Shown here one piece after another: positions 51,249-59,348 of a DNA stretch of 64,000 bases. This stretch comes from Gp6-AA40 sp036407095 (GTDB lineage: Bacteria; Acidobacteriota; Vicinamibacteria; Vicinamibacterales; UBA2999): the NCBI GenBank assembly GCA_036407095.1, contig DASWZV010000039.1, positions 62,001-126,000 on the forward strand. Reading direction: 5' to 3'. The notes beneath the pieces are model-generated. The model was given only the letters and a program-made list of their open reading frames with translations, did no database searches and was not told where the DNA came from. The position numbers were made by a program, and so were the translations under genes. The first letter of the stretch is position 1; every line of letters begins with the position of its first letter.

Positions 51249-53969
51249 TCAGGGCTTGGCGTCGTTCCAGTTGTCTCCGATGCCCACGTCAACCGTTAGA
51301 GGGACGCTCAACGAGGCGGCGTGCTCCATCCGTTCGCGGACGACTTCCGCGGTGGCGGACGCCTCCTCGCGTGGACTTTCGAAGAGCAGTTCGTCGTGCA
51401 CCGTGAGGATCATGCGCGCACGGAGGCCTCGTTGCGGCAGCACCGCGTGCAGGTCGATCATTGCCTTCTTCAAGATGTCGGCGGCGGTGCCCTGAATCGG
51501 CATGTTCACCGCCTCGCGCTCGGCCTGACTGCGCATCTGGAAATTGCGGCTCGTCAGGTTCGGCACGAGTCGACGCCGTCCGAACATCGTTCGCACGACA
51601 CCGGTGACGCGCGCCTCCTCGAGCAGGCCATCGATGAACGCGCGCACCCGCGGGAAGCCAATGAAGTACGCCTCGATGAATTCCTGCGCGGCCTCCTGCG
51701 TCACGTTGATGTCCTTGGCCAGCGTGAACGGGGTCTTCCCGTACAGCACGGCGTAGTTGACCATCTTGGACTTGCTGCGCAGCTCGTGCGGGTCGAGGCC
51801 GCTGGCCGGGCCGAACAGTTTCCGCGCCGTGCGTTCGTGAATGTCTTCACCCGATCGGAACGACTCGATGAGCGCTTCCTCATCCGCCATGTGCGCGAGC
51901 ACGCGCAGCTCGATCTGCGAGTAGTCCGCAGAAATGAGCACGTGATCCGGTGCGGCGACAAACGCACGACGGATCTCGCGACCGAGCTCGCTTCGGATGG
52001 GAATGTTCTGCAGATTCGGGTCTGAGCTGCTCAAACGGCCGGTTGCAGCGACGGCCTGGTTGAAGCTCGTATGCACGCGGCCGGTCGTCGGATGCACCAT
52101 CGCCGGCAGGGCGTCGATGTAAGTGCTCTTGAGCTTCTGCAATCCGCGCCAGTCGAGGATGAGGCGGGGCAGTTTGTGTGCCAGCGCGAGCTCCTCGAGC
52201 ACTTCGGCCGCCGTCGAAATCGATCGGGTTTTGCCGGTCTTTTTCGCTGCGGGCAGATCGAGCTTCTCGAACAGAATCCGACCCAGCTGCTGGGGAGAGT
52301 TGATGTTGAACGCCTCTCCCGCCAGTTCGTAGATCCGCGAGGTGTGTTCGGCGAGTTTCTCTTCGAGGTGCCGTGACTGATCGCCCAGCGCCGGGACGTC
52401 CACCAGGATGCCCTGTTGCTCGATATCTGCGAGGACCGGGAGCAGCGGCATCTCGAGCTCACGAAGCACCGGGTCGAGCTCTTCCACCGACACGCGAGCG
52501 GACAGCACCTCCGACAGCTGCCACGCGAGGTCCGCGCGTTCGCCGACGTAGTTGAGAACCGACTCCGGAGCGAGGCGGGCGATCGGGACAGCACGCGCTC
52601 CCTTGCCACGAAGGTCGTCCTCCGTGAGCGCTTTGTATCCGACGTGCTCGAGGGCGAGCGTCTCGAGCCCGTGCCCTCCCAGTCGTGTGGCATCGAGCAC
52701 GTAGCTCGCGAGCATCGAGTCGAAGCTGAGGCCCTGCATCGCGATTCCATGACGGGCCAGCACGATCATGTCGATCTTGACGTCATGCCCGCGTTTGCGA
52801 ATCGAGGCGTCCTCGAATACCGGGCGCAAGCGTTCGAACACGACGTCTCTCGCGAGTTGCGAAGGTCGCGCTGCGGCGGCCAGCAGATCCAAGCCGCCGT
52901 CCTCATCGGCTTCATGGCCGAGGGGCACATATCGCGCCTGCCTGGCGCCGGTCGAGAACGCCAGGCCCACGATGTGCGCCCGCATGGCAGCGACGTCATC
53001 CGTGATCACGCGCATCGCGAACTCACCACGCGCCTGGAGATCGCCGATGAGTGTCGAGAGATCGCCGTCCGAATCGACCAGCGCGTAGTCTTTCTGAATC
53101 GTGTCTGCGGTCGGGGCGTATTCGGCGACGATCGTGCGAAACGCGAGTCGCGAGAACAGCTCGTAGCAGCGCTCGCGTGTCGGTCCGCGATAGCGAAGCG
53201 AGTCGAACTCGACGTCGAGCGGGACGTCGGTGCGAATCGTGACCAGGTCCCGGCTCGTGAGCGCCTCAGCGCGATGCGTTTGCAGCGCTTCGCGCTGCTT
53301 CGGTTTCAGCTCGGCACTGCGTTCGAGCAGCGCATCGAGGCTGCCGAAGGTCGTCACGAGATCGATTGCCCCTTTCTTCCCGATGCCGGGCACGCCTGCG
53401 ACGTTGTCGCTCGTATCGCCGACGAGTGCCAGCACGTCGATCACCTGAGACGGCTTGACGCCAAACTTCTCCACGACGCCAGACGCATCGAACCAGGCCC
53501 CGTCCTCTCTCGGGTCGTAGATCCGGACGCCGTCGCGCACGAGTTGAAAGAAGTCCTTGTCGATCGAGACGATCGCCACGTCGAAGCCCGACGCCACCGC
53601 CCGCAGCGCGACCGTGCCGATCACATCGTCGGCTTCGTACCCGGGCGCGGTGAGGATGGGAACGCCCATGGCTTCGCAGGCCTCGTGCACCCAGGCGATC
53701 TGCTCGGCCAGGTCGTCGGGCATCGCCGTCCGTGTCGCTTTGTAGTCGGTCACGATGTCGTCGCGGAAGGTGGGACCGGCGAGATCGAACGACGCCGCAA
53801 GGTAGGTCGGGTGATGATCGGCGATGAGCTTGCGGAGCATTGTGACGAACACGTACACCGCGTGCGTCGTGTGCCCTTCCTGATTCGACAGACCACGACC
53901 GCGAAACGCGTGGTAGGCGCGGTACATCTGCGAACTGCCGTCGATGAGGAACATCGTCGGGGGTGCCAT
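51249..53969 (-). CDS. polA: DNA polymerase I with an apparently inactive proofreading domain
   Basis: It fills gaps and removes RNA primers. The 906-residue protein has an intact 5' nuclease (1-290; FLIDGSSQMYRAYHAF, LALVGDTSDNVAGVPGIGKKGA) and a 3'-5' exonuclease-like domain (about 310-490). In that domain the metal-binding residues look lost: FAMRVIT puts R320 and I322 where FDTET has Asp and Glu, and YVGER has Arg for the later Asp. The polymerase domain is intact: DYSQIELRVLAH, the O-helix RSKSKMVNYAVLYG with Tyr739 at the position of E. coli Phe762, and TVHDELLFE. ATG 53969 is preferred to the ORF extension. The promoter has TATCGT seven bases upstream. Confidence 0.96.
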   Translation of the reverse strand: MAPPTMFLIDGSSQMYRAYHAFRGRGLSNQEGHTTHAVYVFVTMLRKLIADHHPTYLAASFDLAGPTFRDDIVTDYKATRTAMPDDLAEQIAWVHEACEAMGVPILTAPGYEADDVIGTVALRAVASGFDVAIVSIDKDFFQLVRDGVRIYDPREDGAWFDASGVVEKFGVKPSQVIDVLALVGDTSDNVAGVPGIGKKGAIDLVTTFGSLDALLERSAELKPKQREALQTHRAEALTSRDLVTIRTDVPLDVEFDSLRYRGPTRERCYELFSRLAFRTIVAEYAPTADTIQKDYALVDSDGDLSTLIGDLQARGEFAMRVITDDVAAMRAHIVGLAFSTGARQARYVPLGHEADEDGGLDLLAAAARPSQLARDVVFERLRPVFEDASIRKRGHDVKIDMIVLARHGIAMQGLSFDSMLASYVLDATRLGGHGLETLALEHVGYKALTEDDLRGKGARAVPIARLAPESVLNYVGERADLAWQLSEVLSARVSVEELDPVLRELEMPLLPVLADIEQQGILVDVPALGDQSRHLEEKLAEHTSRIYELAGEAFNINSPQQLGRILFEKLDLPAAKKTGKTRSISTAAEVLEELALAHKLPRLILDWRGLQKLKSTYIDALPAMVHPTTGRVHTSFNQAVAATGRLSSSDPNLQNIPIRSELGREIRRAFVAAPDHVLISADYSQIELRVLAHMADEEALIESFRSGEDIHERTARKLFGPASGLDPHELRSKSKMVNYAVLYGKTPFTLAKDINVTQEAAQEFIEAYFIGFPRVRAFIDGLLEEARVTGVVRTMFGRRRLVPNLTSRNFQMRSQAEREAVNMPIQGTAADILKKAMIDLHAVLPQRGLRARMILTVHDELLFESPREEASATAEVVRERMEHAASLSVPLTVDVGIGDNWNDAKP

Positions 53970-53976
53970 CCCGATC

Positions 53977-53986
53977 ACGATATCAT
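53977..53986. promoter_or_regulatory. interlocked divergent -10 elements of polA and the lipoprotein gene
   Basis: TATCGT (53982-53977, minus) lies seven bases from the polA ATG. TATCAT (53981-53986, plus) lies eight bases from the ATG at 53995. The two hexamers share two bases within GATATC in a 25-base spacer that has no room for a leader, so both transcripts should be leaderless and RNA polymerase can serve only one at a time. Confidence 0.55.
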
Positions 53987-53994
53987 TGCCTCTT

Positions 53995-54744
53995 ATGCCC
54001 TCACGCGGCCGCGCCGCCGTACTCGTACTGCTCGTTCTCACAGCAGCCATCGCTGCCGGTGCGTGCTCGGGCGTGCTGAAGAAGAAGTACGAATACGAGG
54101 AGGAGATCTATCTCCTGCTCGACGGGAGTGCGACGGTGAACGTCAATGCGTCCGTCGCCTCGCTGGTCGCGTTGCGTGGTATGGACCTTCCGGTCGATCC
54201 GACGGCTCGCATCGATCGCCGACGTGTACGTGCCCTCTTCGAGGGGGCGGGCGCGACGGTCACGCGCGTCAGCCTCTCACGGCGGAACGGTCGCCGATTC
54301 GTGCACGTCGGCATCGACGTCGCTGACATCCGGCAGCTCTCGCGCCTGGCGCCGTTTTCCTGGTCGGCCTATCAGTTCGCGCGGCAGGGCGACGTCTTCG
54401 TCTACAAGCAGACCGTCGGAACGCCCGCTGGCAAGTCCGTCGGTGACGTCGGATGGAACGGCGGCGAAGCGGTGATGTTCAAGCTGCACCTGCCGAGCCA
54501 GATTCCCTATCACAACGCGCCGTCGAAGCGCGTCGAACGCGGCAACATCCTGGAATGGGAACAGCCGCTCGCCGAGCGGCTGCAAGGCGTTCCGGTGACT
54601 GTCGATGTGCGAATGGAGACTTCGTCAATCCTCTATTCGACGCTGCTGCTCTTCGGGTTCACGATCATCGCCGCGGCGCTGACCTTTGGTGTGGTCGTCT
54701 GGCTGGTCTGGCGCCGCGGCCGCGAATCCGAAGGCCTGGCTTAG
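53995..54744 (+). CDS. lipoprotein with a C-terminal membrane helix, function unknown
   Basis: The 249-residue protein starts with a signal sequence and lipobox-like AAGACSG. The mature part begins KKKYEYEEEIYLLLDGSATV and is mostly beta/alpha (about 40-210). A transmembrane helix (about 218-240; LLLFGFTIIAAALTFGVVV) and a basic RRGRE end complete it. I know no family name; the sequence resembles uncharacterised conserved acidobacterial proteins. It diverges from polA, and its stop overlaps that of the convergent BON gene by four bases. Confidence 0.7.
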   Translation: MPSRGRAAVLVLLVLTAAIAAGACSGVLKKKYEYEEEIYLLLDGSATVNVNASVASLVALRGMDLPVDPTARIDRRRVRALFEGAGATVTRVSLSRRNGRRFVHVGIDVADIRQLSRLAPFSWSAYQFARQGDVFVYKQTVGTPAGKSVGDVGWNGGEAVMFKLHLPSQIPYHNAPSKRVERGNILEWEQPLAERLQGVPVTVDVRMETSSILYSTLLLFGFTIIAAALTFGVVVWLVWRRGRESEGLA

Positions 54745-55283
54745 AGCTTCTCCAGCTCCCGCTGCACCTCGGCTTCGGTCTTCAGATTGTTCTTCACCTC
54801 GAAGGCGAGGAAGTTGGTCGCAATCGATCGCGCCAGCGCGCGGTCGACTTCGCTGTTCACCACGCCCACCAGCGTCACTCGACCATGCTCGACAATGACG
54901 TGAATCGGCGGGTTGGCCATGAAGGCATATGGCTGGAAGTTGCCATTGCTGTAGATCGCGCGCGCAATGCGGAACCGGAGGTCGTCGTCGAACTGCGACA
55001 CTGGCAGCACCGTGATGCGATTGCGCACTTCCTTGACCGACGGCAGCTTGCTCACGCGACGCCCGATGTCGTCCTTCTTGTACGGCATCGTGACCTTGCC
55101 GGTCAGCGTGACAATACCGTGATCGATTTTCGCGTCCACGCTGTCGAAGATCGTGAAATGTGGATACTGCAGTACTTGCCGCTGCACGTCGCGGAACACC
55201 CGCACGTTCTCTTTGTCCGCGGCCCGTGCCGGCGTGACCGCAATCAGCAGCACGGTCGCGACGGTGAGAATCCTCGCCAACAT
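54741..55283 (-). CDS. periplasmic double-BON-domain protein
   Basis: The 180-residue protein has a signal peptide (ILTVATVLLIAVTPARA) and two BON domains, about 40-110 (IDHGIVTLTGKVTMPYKKDD) and 115-180 (VIVEHGRVTLVGVVNSEVD). BON proteins (OsmY-like) associate with membranes or other envelope proteins under stress. GAGGAGGTCAC directly upstream fixes ATG 55283. A well-matched sigma-54 promoter lies about 150 bases upstream, so expression may depend on one of the nearby activators. Confidence 0.88.
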   Translation of the reverse strand: MLARILTVATVLLIAVTPARAADKENVRVFRDVQRQVLQYPHFTIFDSVDAKIDHGIVTLTGKVTMPYKKDDIGRRVSKLPSVKEVRNRITVLPVSQFDDDLRFRIARAIYSNGNFQPYAFMANPPIHVIVEHGRVTLVGVVNSEVDRALARSIATNFLAFEVKNNLKTEAEVQRELEKL

Positions 55284-55429
55284 GTGACCTCCTCGGCTGC
55301 AGACCTCAATGTCTGTCGAGCCCCAGAACCGCTGCCGGCCATCGTGTACGACGCGAGGACGGTGGTTCTGGTTTCCTTTACGTCCCTCGTGCCCCCCGCG
55401 GATGTGGCGCAGCGGCCACTCGAGCAAGG

Positions 55430-55445
55430 GGCAAAGACTTTGCCA
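55430..55445 (-). promoter_or_regulatory. sigma-54 (-24/-12) promoter of the BON-protein gene
   Basis: TGGCAA-AGTCT-TTGCC reads on the minus strand, matching 9 of 10 positions of TGGCAC-N5-TTGC with GG and GC exactly ten bases apart. Transcription would start near 55418, about 135 bases before ATG 55283. The site also contains the palindrome GCAAAGACTTTGC. Confidence 0.6.
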
Positions 55446-55538
55446 GCCCTCAGGGGTGTCACTGATGCGTGATTTTCGAAGGATTGCAGGTGGCTCGCCC
55501 AAGCCGTCTACTTACGCGGACGGTCTGGGGTCCCCCGT

Positions 55539-56270
55539 TTACAGAACCATCATGGTACCGATGCCGGCGGCGATGAGGAGAATCTGCCGCATCGAGCTGG
55601 CGTCGGTGCGGCCGCGGTGCAGGCCGGGGATCAGATCGGCCATTGCGACGTACAGAAAGCTCGACGCGGCGAGCGCCAGACAGTAGGGAAGCAACTTCGG
55701 GGTGGTGTCGAACGCGACGTACGCGGCGATGGCACCGAGCGCGCTCGCGCCGCCCGACAGGACGTTGAGCCACAACGCGCGACCTCTCGAGTAGCCCGCA
55801 TGCAGCAGGATGGCGAAGTCGCCAACTTCCTGCGGAATCTCGTGTGCGGTGACGGCAAGTGCCGTGCTGATGCCGAGCGGCACCGACGTCAGCACCGCAG
55901 CGGCGATGACGGCGCCATCGACGAAGTTGTGAAAGGCGTCGCCCACCACGACCGGCAGGACGGCCCCGTCGTGCACTTCGCAATCATGCGTATGACAATG
56001 TCGCCACAGGACCAGCTTTTCCAGCAGGAAGAACAGCAGGATGCCGGCGAGCAGCGTCCCGAATACGCGCGCAGGCGGAAGTTGTTCGAGAGCCGATGGC
56101 AGGATCGCGAGCAACGACACGCCCAGCAACGCACCGACGGCATAACTCACCAACCATGGGACGAGGCGCGCGCGCGCGGAGTCGTTGAAGAGAAGTACGC
56201 CAGAAGCCACGAGCAGTCCGCCCAAGCCTCCGAGCAGGCTGAGCCCGACCACTATGAGGAACGTCGACAC
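55539..56270 (-). CDS. ZIP-family metal transporter
   Basis: The 243-residue polytopic protein imports divalent metals, typically zinc. It has about eight helices. A His-rich loop (WRHCHTHDCEVHD) follows helix 3. The transport-site motifs are GDAFHNFVDG in helix IV and AHEIPQEVGDFAILLHAG in helix V, both with the conserved His and Glu. It starts at GTG 56270, with TATCAT eight bases upstream. The BON gene lies downstream on the same strand but 255 bases away. Confidence 0.92.
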   Translation of the reverse strand: MSTFLIVVGLSLLGGLGGLLVASGVLLFNDSARARLVPWLVSYAVGALLGVSLLAILPSALEQLPPARVFGTLLAGILLFFLLEKLVLWRHCHTHDCEVHDGAVLPVVVGDAFHNFVDGAVIAAAVLTSVPLGISTALAVTAHEIPQEVGDFAILLHAGYSRGRALWLNVLSGGASALGAIAAYVAFDTTPKLLPYCLALAASSFLYVAMADLIPGLHRGRTDASSMRQILLIAAGIGTMMVL

Positions 56271-56278
56271 GGGAGTCG

Positions 56279-56284
56279 ATGATA
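56279..56284 (-). promoter_or_regulatory. -10 element (TATCAT) for the leaderless ZIP mRNA
   Basis: TATCAT on the minus strand ends eight bases before the GTG start at 56270. The same hexamer serves the gene at 53995. Confidence 0.45.
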
Positions 56285-56375
56285 TTACGACCCGCCTGCG
56301 CCCAGGCTCCGGCGAGGCAGGCGGCTTACGCCAAAGCTACGGCATTCCACCGTCGCTTCATGCCGACGTTGCGTG

Positions 56376-57422
56376 CTACGAGGCGGTGTAGCCGCGTCTC
56401 GCGCGTACGGTCAGATGGCGATCGCGCACCTCGACGCGGATCGAATGCCACTTGCCGTCTCGTTCCGCGGTGCTCGAGTATCCGAGGTAGTACTGCTTGC
56501 TCAGTTCGTCAGCGATACGCTCGGTGGCCGGTCCCAAGCCGTCCGAGCCCTTCACGATTTCCGTCCGCCCGCCGGTGTCGTCGGTGATCAGTCTCAACGC
56601 GTCAGCGTTCACACGATCGCCGCGAGCGGCCGGCCACGACCCGCTGTTTCCGCCACCGCTGCCGCCGCCGGTTGGCGGAAAGCGAGGATCCGGCCGTCGT
56701 CCACCCGGGAATGGAAACGGAATGGGGAGCGGTGGGAACTGTGGTGGCGGTGAATTTCCTTGATTGACGACACGGCTGCCCCTGCTGTCGATGCCGAGCG
56801 CGTACACGAGCACTTCGCTCTCGCGGATCTGTTGACGAAGCAGACCGGCGGAGATGTTGCTGTTCGTGTCGTTGCCATCAGAAATCAGGAGCAGCGCCTT
56901 CTTCGGGTTGGTCCCCGATTGGGCCGTCGGAATGGCCGTTGCGATCGCGTCGTACATCGCAGTACCGCCGACAGCCTCGACGTTCTTGACGGCGCGGCTG
57001 ATCAACTGACGATCTTTGGTCCACCCCTGAGTCATCGACGCGCGGGTCGCGAACTGGACGAAGAACAACTCGTCATCCTGGTCGAGCAGGTCGAAGATGA
57101 GGCGGTCGATCGCCGCTCGCGCGGCCGACATCTTATCGGGTGTCATGCTGCCGCTGGCATCGAGAACGATGCCCAGGCTCACAGGCACGCGATCGCTGCT
57201 GAAGTGCGAGACCTCCTGCAGCTTGCCGTCTTCGTAGACGCTGAAATCCTCGCGTTTGAGGCCCGACACGAAGCGGCCCACATCGTTGGTCACCGTCGCA
57301 GTGACGTTGACGAGATCGACGCCGCTCTTGAAGCGGAAGCCCTCCTGCGACTGAGCGGCGAGTGTCGTCAACACGCCGAGCATGAATCCCGAGATGAGCA
57401 TTGGGGTGAGAGCACGCATCAT
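56376..57422 (-). CDS. exported VWFA-related Acidobacterial-type protein
   Basis: The 348-residue protein has a signal peptide (MLISGFMLGVLTTLAAQ) and the family's beta-rich N-terminal part (VDLVNVTATVTNDVGRFVSG, SVYEDGKLQEVSHF). The VWA domain has MIDAS motif LDASGSM, TAMYDAI and LLISDGNDT. A Pro/Gly-rich loop (about 225-255) interrupts the domain, and it ends with RRGYTA. It is the last gene of the operon tonB - membrane protein - VWFA, 15 bases after the middle gene. GGGAG lies upstream of ATG 57422. Confidence 0.9.
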   Translation of the reverse strand: MMRALTPMLISGFMLGVLTTLAAQSQEGFRFKSGVDLVNVTATVTNDVGRFVSGLKREDFSVYEDGKLQEVSHFSSDRVPVSLGIVLDASGSMTPDKMSAARAAIDRLIFDLLDQDDELFFVQFATRASMTQGWTKDRQLISRAVKNVEAVGGTAMYDAIATAIPTAQSGTNPKKALLLISDGNDTNSNISAGLLRQQIRESEVLVYALGIDSRGSRVVNQGNSPPPQFPPLPIPFPFPGGRRPDPRFPPTGGGSGGGNSGSWPAARGDRVNADALRLITDDTGGRTEIVKGSDGLGPATERIADELSKQYYLGYSSTAERDGKWHSIRVEVRDRHLTVRARRGYTAS

Positions 57423-57437
57423 TCCACTCCCGCGGCC

Positions 57438-58112
57438 TCATTCCGCTACGGCGCGAGCCGCAGCACGTGTGCCGCGTCGATCCACGTGAGGCACGATACC
57501 AGCCTCGGTCTTGAAGCTCACGCGATACCGACCTACCGAGCCGGCATTGTCGATGCGGACGCGAAACGGACGCGTCTTTCCCGGTGCGAGCGTGGCGAGC
57601 GCGCTCGTCGCGCTCGCGACGACCTGCCCGTCTCGATCGAGTGCCGTGATGACCGTCGTGAGCGGCGAGGTCTCCGCATGAGATGGGTTCCGGATAATCC
57701 CGGTGACAACAAGACTCGAGCCGTCGCGAGTATGCGACATCGAGAGCAACTCCAGCGACTCCGGAGTCGCGACGTCAGCTGCACCGGACGGCCGGTTGTC
57801 TCGATCGGCCAGCATCGCCATCATCACAACGAGGATGACGCCGGCGACGAGGCTGATCGCTGCGGTGAGAAGAGGAATACTCGGTCGTGACGGCTGACGC
57901 GAGACGGTGCTGAACTGGACGGGGGGTGTGGGATCAGGAGTCAGCGTCTCCTCCCACTCGAAGTCGACGTCAGCCTCGTTGTTGCGATCGATGGCGGCCT
58001 CGAGCGCTGATATGCGTGCGGCGGATCGAAGCCGTTCCTGTCGCCACACACGCCACGCGAGCATCCCGCAGACTGCAGCGGCCACCAGCGAAAGAGTCGT
58101 GACAATCAGCAT
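57438..58112 (-). CDS. membrane protein with an FxLYD-like extracytoplasmic domain
   Basis: The 224-residue protein has an N-terminal transmembrane helix (VTTLSLVAAAVCGMLAW), a cytoplasmic stretch (about 20-80; acidic DVDFEWEETLTPDP), and a second transmembrane helix (about 82-102; LLTAAISLVAGVILVVMMAML). An immunoglobulin-like beta domain (about 120-215) contains LVVTGIIRNPSHAETSPL and TLAPGKTRPFRV, the pattern of FxLYD/DUF3426-type domains. The function is unknown. It is six bases downstream of tonB and 15 bases upstream of the VWFA gene, so it probably forms a complex with them at the envelope (inference). Confidence 0.75.
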   Translation of the reverse strand: MLIVTTLSLVAAAVCGMLAWRVWRQERLRSAARISALEAAIDRNNEADVDFEWEETLTPDPTPPVQFSTVSRQPSRPSIPLLTAAISLVAGVILVVMMAMLADRDNRPSGAADVATPESLELLSMSHTRDGSSLVVTGIIRNPSHAETSPLTTVITALDRDGQVVASATSALATLAPGKTRPFRVRIDNAGSVGRYRVSFKTEAGIVPHVDRRGTRAAARAVAE

Positions 58113-58118
58113 GTTCGC

Positions 58119-59210
58119 CTACCGCAACGTGAACTCGACCGCGACTTCTACGATGACGTCGACGGGCTCGCCCTGGCGCTGCGCGGGCGCGAATCGCCAC
58201 TGACGGACTGCATCGATCGCACGTTCGTCGAGTCCGGCACCAAGACCACGTTTGACGGTCACGTCTCCGACGCTGCCATCCCGTCTGACGACAATCTCCA
58301 TGACCACGTCGCCGGTCATGTTCCGACGTCTCGCCTCGTCGGTGTACACCGCTTTCACCTCGCGCAAGAGCCGTGGCGGTTCGATGCCGCTGCCCCGACG
58401 AAAGGGACCGCCGCCAGTGCCGCCGCCAACGCCTGGACCGATCCCGCCACCGAGGCCTGGACCATTTCCGAGACCTTGGCCGGATCCAACGCCAGCACCG
58501 GTACCGGATCCAAGGCTCTCATCTTTTCGTGCCTGCGCGTCGATCTCGCCCTCGCGCTGTCGCTCGCGGCCTGACGCCGCGACCGGAGCGATCAGGACGT
58601 GTGACGGGAGTGGTTCGTGCGCTCGAGGTTCGGGATCCGGCCGGGTCGGCGATGGCCGAACCGGGCGCGACATCTCGACGCGCCGCGCCGTCAACAGCAC
58701 GCGCTCGGGTGTGACGTCGGGCACAGACGGCGCCGGTCGGGAAGCCTGGCGTTCGAGTCGTGGAGGAGGCAGCGGGTTCTTCAAGCCTCCGCCTCCACCG
58801 CCCCCCCCTTCGCCAGGCAACGCCAAAAAGACCAGGTGCGTTGACGGAGCGGCCGACGCCGGTGCGGATTCAGTCGATCGCGAGGCGAGCCAGACCATGA
58901 GAATAATCAGGGTGGCCTGCGTCAGCGAGGCGAGTACGGTCGGAAGCTTCCGACGTTGCCCGAGCAACGCATGAAGGGTTCCCGACGTCGAGAAAATCTC
59001 GCGATCGACCCGGTACTGCGCCTCTGCCAGACGTCGCGCGACCTGACGCGAAAGACGGCCCGCGCGAAGCGCGTCGTCGCCGCCGAAGAACCGAGTGCCC
59101 GCGACCGATTGCACCTCTCCGGATGCCACCAGCGCATCCACGGCGTCGCGAGGCACGCCTGAGGCGCGAGCGATCTCGTCCGCGGTGAACGCATCGGAAA
59201 GGGTCGACAT
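58119..59210 (-). CDS. TonB-family energy transducer with a cytoplasmic HTH-like N-terminus
   Basis: The 363-residue protein ends in a TonB domain (about 270-363; PPRLLREVKAVYTDEARRR, GLGAGLDERAIDAVRQWRF) that would contact outer-membrane receptors. A single transmembrane helix (about 92-110, LASLTQATLIILMVWLASR) precedes long Pro- and Gly-rich linkers. The first 60 residues resemble a MerR/excisionase winged helix (FTADEIARASGVPRDAVDAL, then a wing with GTRFFGGDDAL). Cytoplasmic HTH domains are not part of classical TonB. No ExbB or ExbD gene is adjacent. A sigma-54-like site lies 20-35 bases upstream. Confidence 0.87.
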   Translation of the reverse strand: MSTLSDAFTADEIARASGVPRDAVDALVASGEVQSVAGTRFFGGDDALRAGRLSRQVARRLAEAQYRVDREIFSTSGTLHALLGQRRKLPTVLASLTQATLIILMVWLASRSTESAPASAAPSTHLVFLALPGEGGGGGGGGLKNPLPPPRLERQASRPAPSVPDVTPERVLLTARRVEMSRPVRPSPTRPDPEPRAHEPLPSHVLIAPVAASGRERQREGEIDAQARKDESLGSGTGAGVGSGQGLGNGPGLGGGIGPGVGGGTGGGPFRRGSGIEPPRLLREVKAVYTDEARRRNMTGDVVMEIVVRRDGSVGDVTVKRGLGAGLDERAIDAVRQWRFAPAQRQGEPVDVIVEVAVEFTLR

Positions 59211-59228
59211 CGGGCGTGAAGCGCTAAA

Positions 59229-59244
59229 GGCAAAACCCTTGCCT
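59229..59244 (-). promoter_or_regulatory. candidate sigma-54 promoter of the tonB-like operon
   Basis: AGGCAA-GGGTT-TTGCC on the minus strand keeps GG and GC ten bases apart and matches 8 of 10 consensus positions. Transcription would begin near 59218, eight bases before the ATG, which is unusually close and lowers confidence. Confidence 0.35.
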
Positions 59245-59306
59245 CACCTTTTGCGGCAATTCACGCCAGATCTGAAGGAGTCGCGCCTTTTGTGGACGCT
59301 TCGGCC

Positions 59307-59336
59307 GTCCCCCTCGACGGTCACTGGCGGGGGGAC
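59307..59336. terminator. hairpin after the methyltransferase-like gene
   Basis: GTCCCCC (59307-59313) pairs with GGGGGAC (59330-59336) around a 16-base loop, just beyond the stop at 59349 on the minus strand. It probably separates this gene from the tonB-like operon. Confidence 0.4.
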
Positions 59337-59348
59337 CGGAACTGCAGA

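Noticed and set aside
52416..54326. 636-codon plus-strand frame
   Set aside because: It lies opposite polA, with no motifs and Arg/His-rich shadow composition.
59252..59272. TGGCGTGAATTGCC on the minus strand upstream of the tonB-like gene
   Set aside because: Only eight bases separate GG and GC, so it is not a usable -24/-12 promoter.
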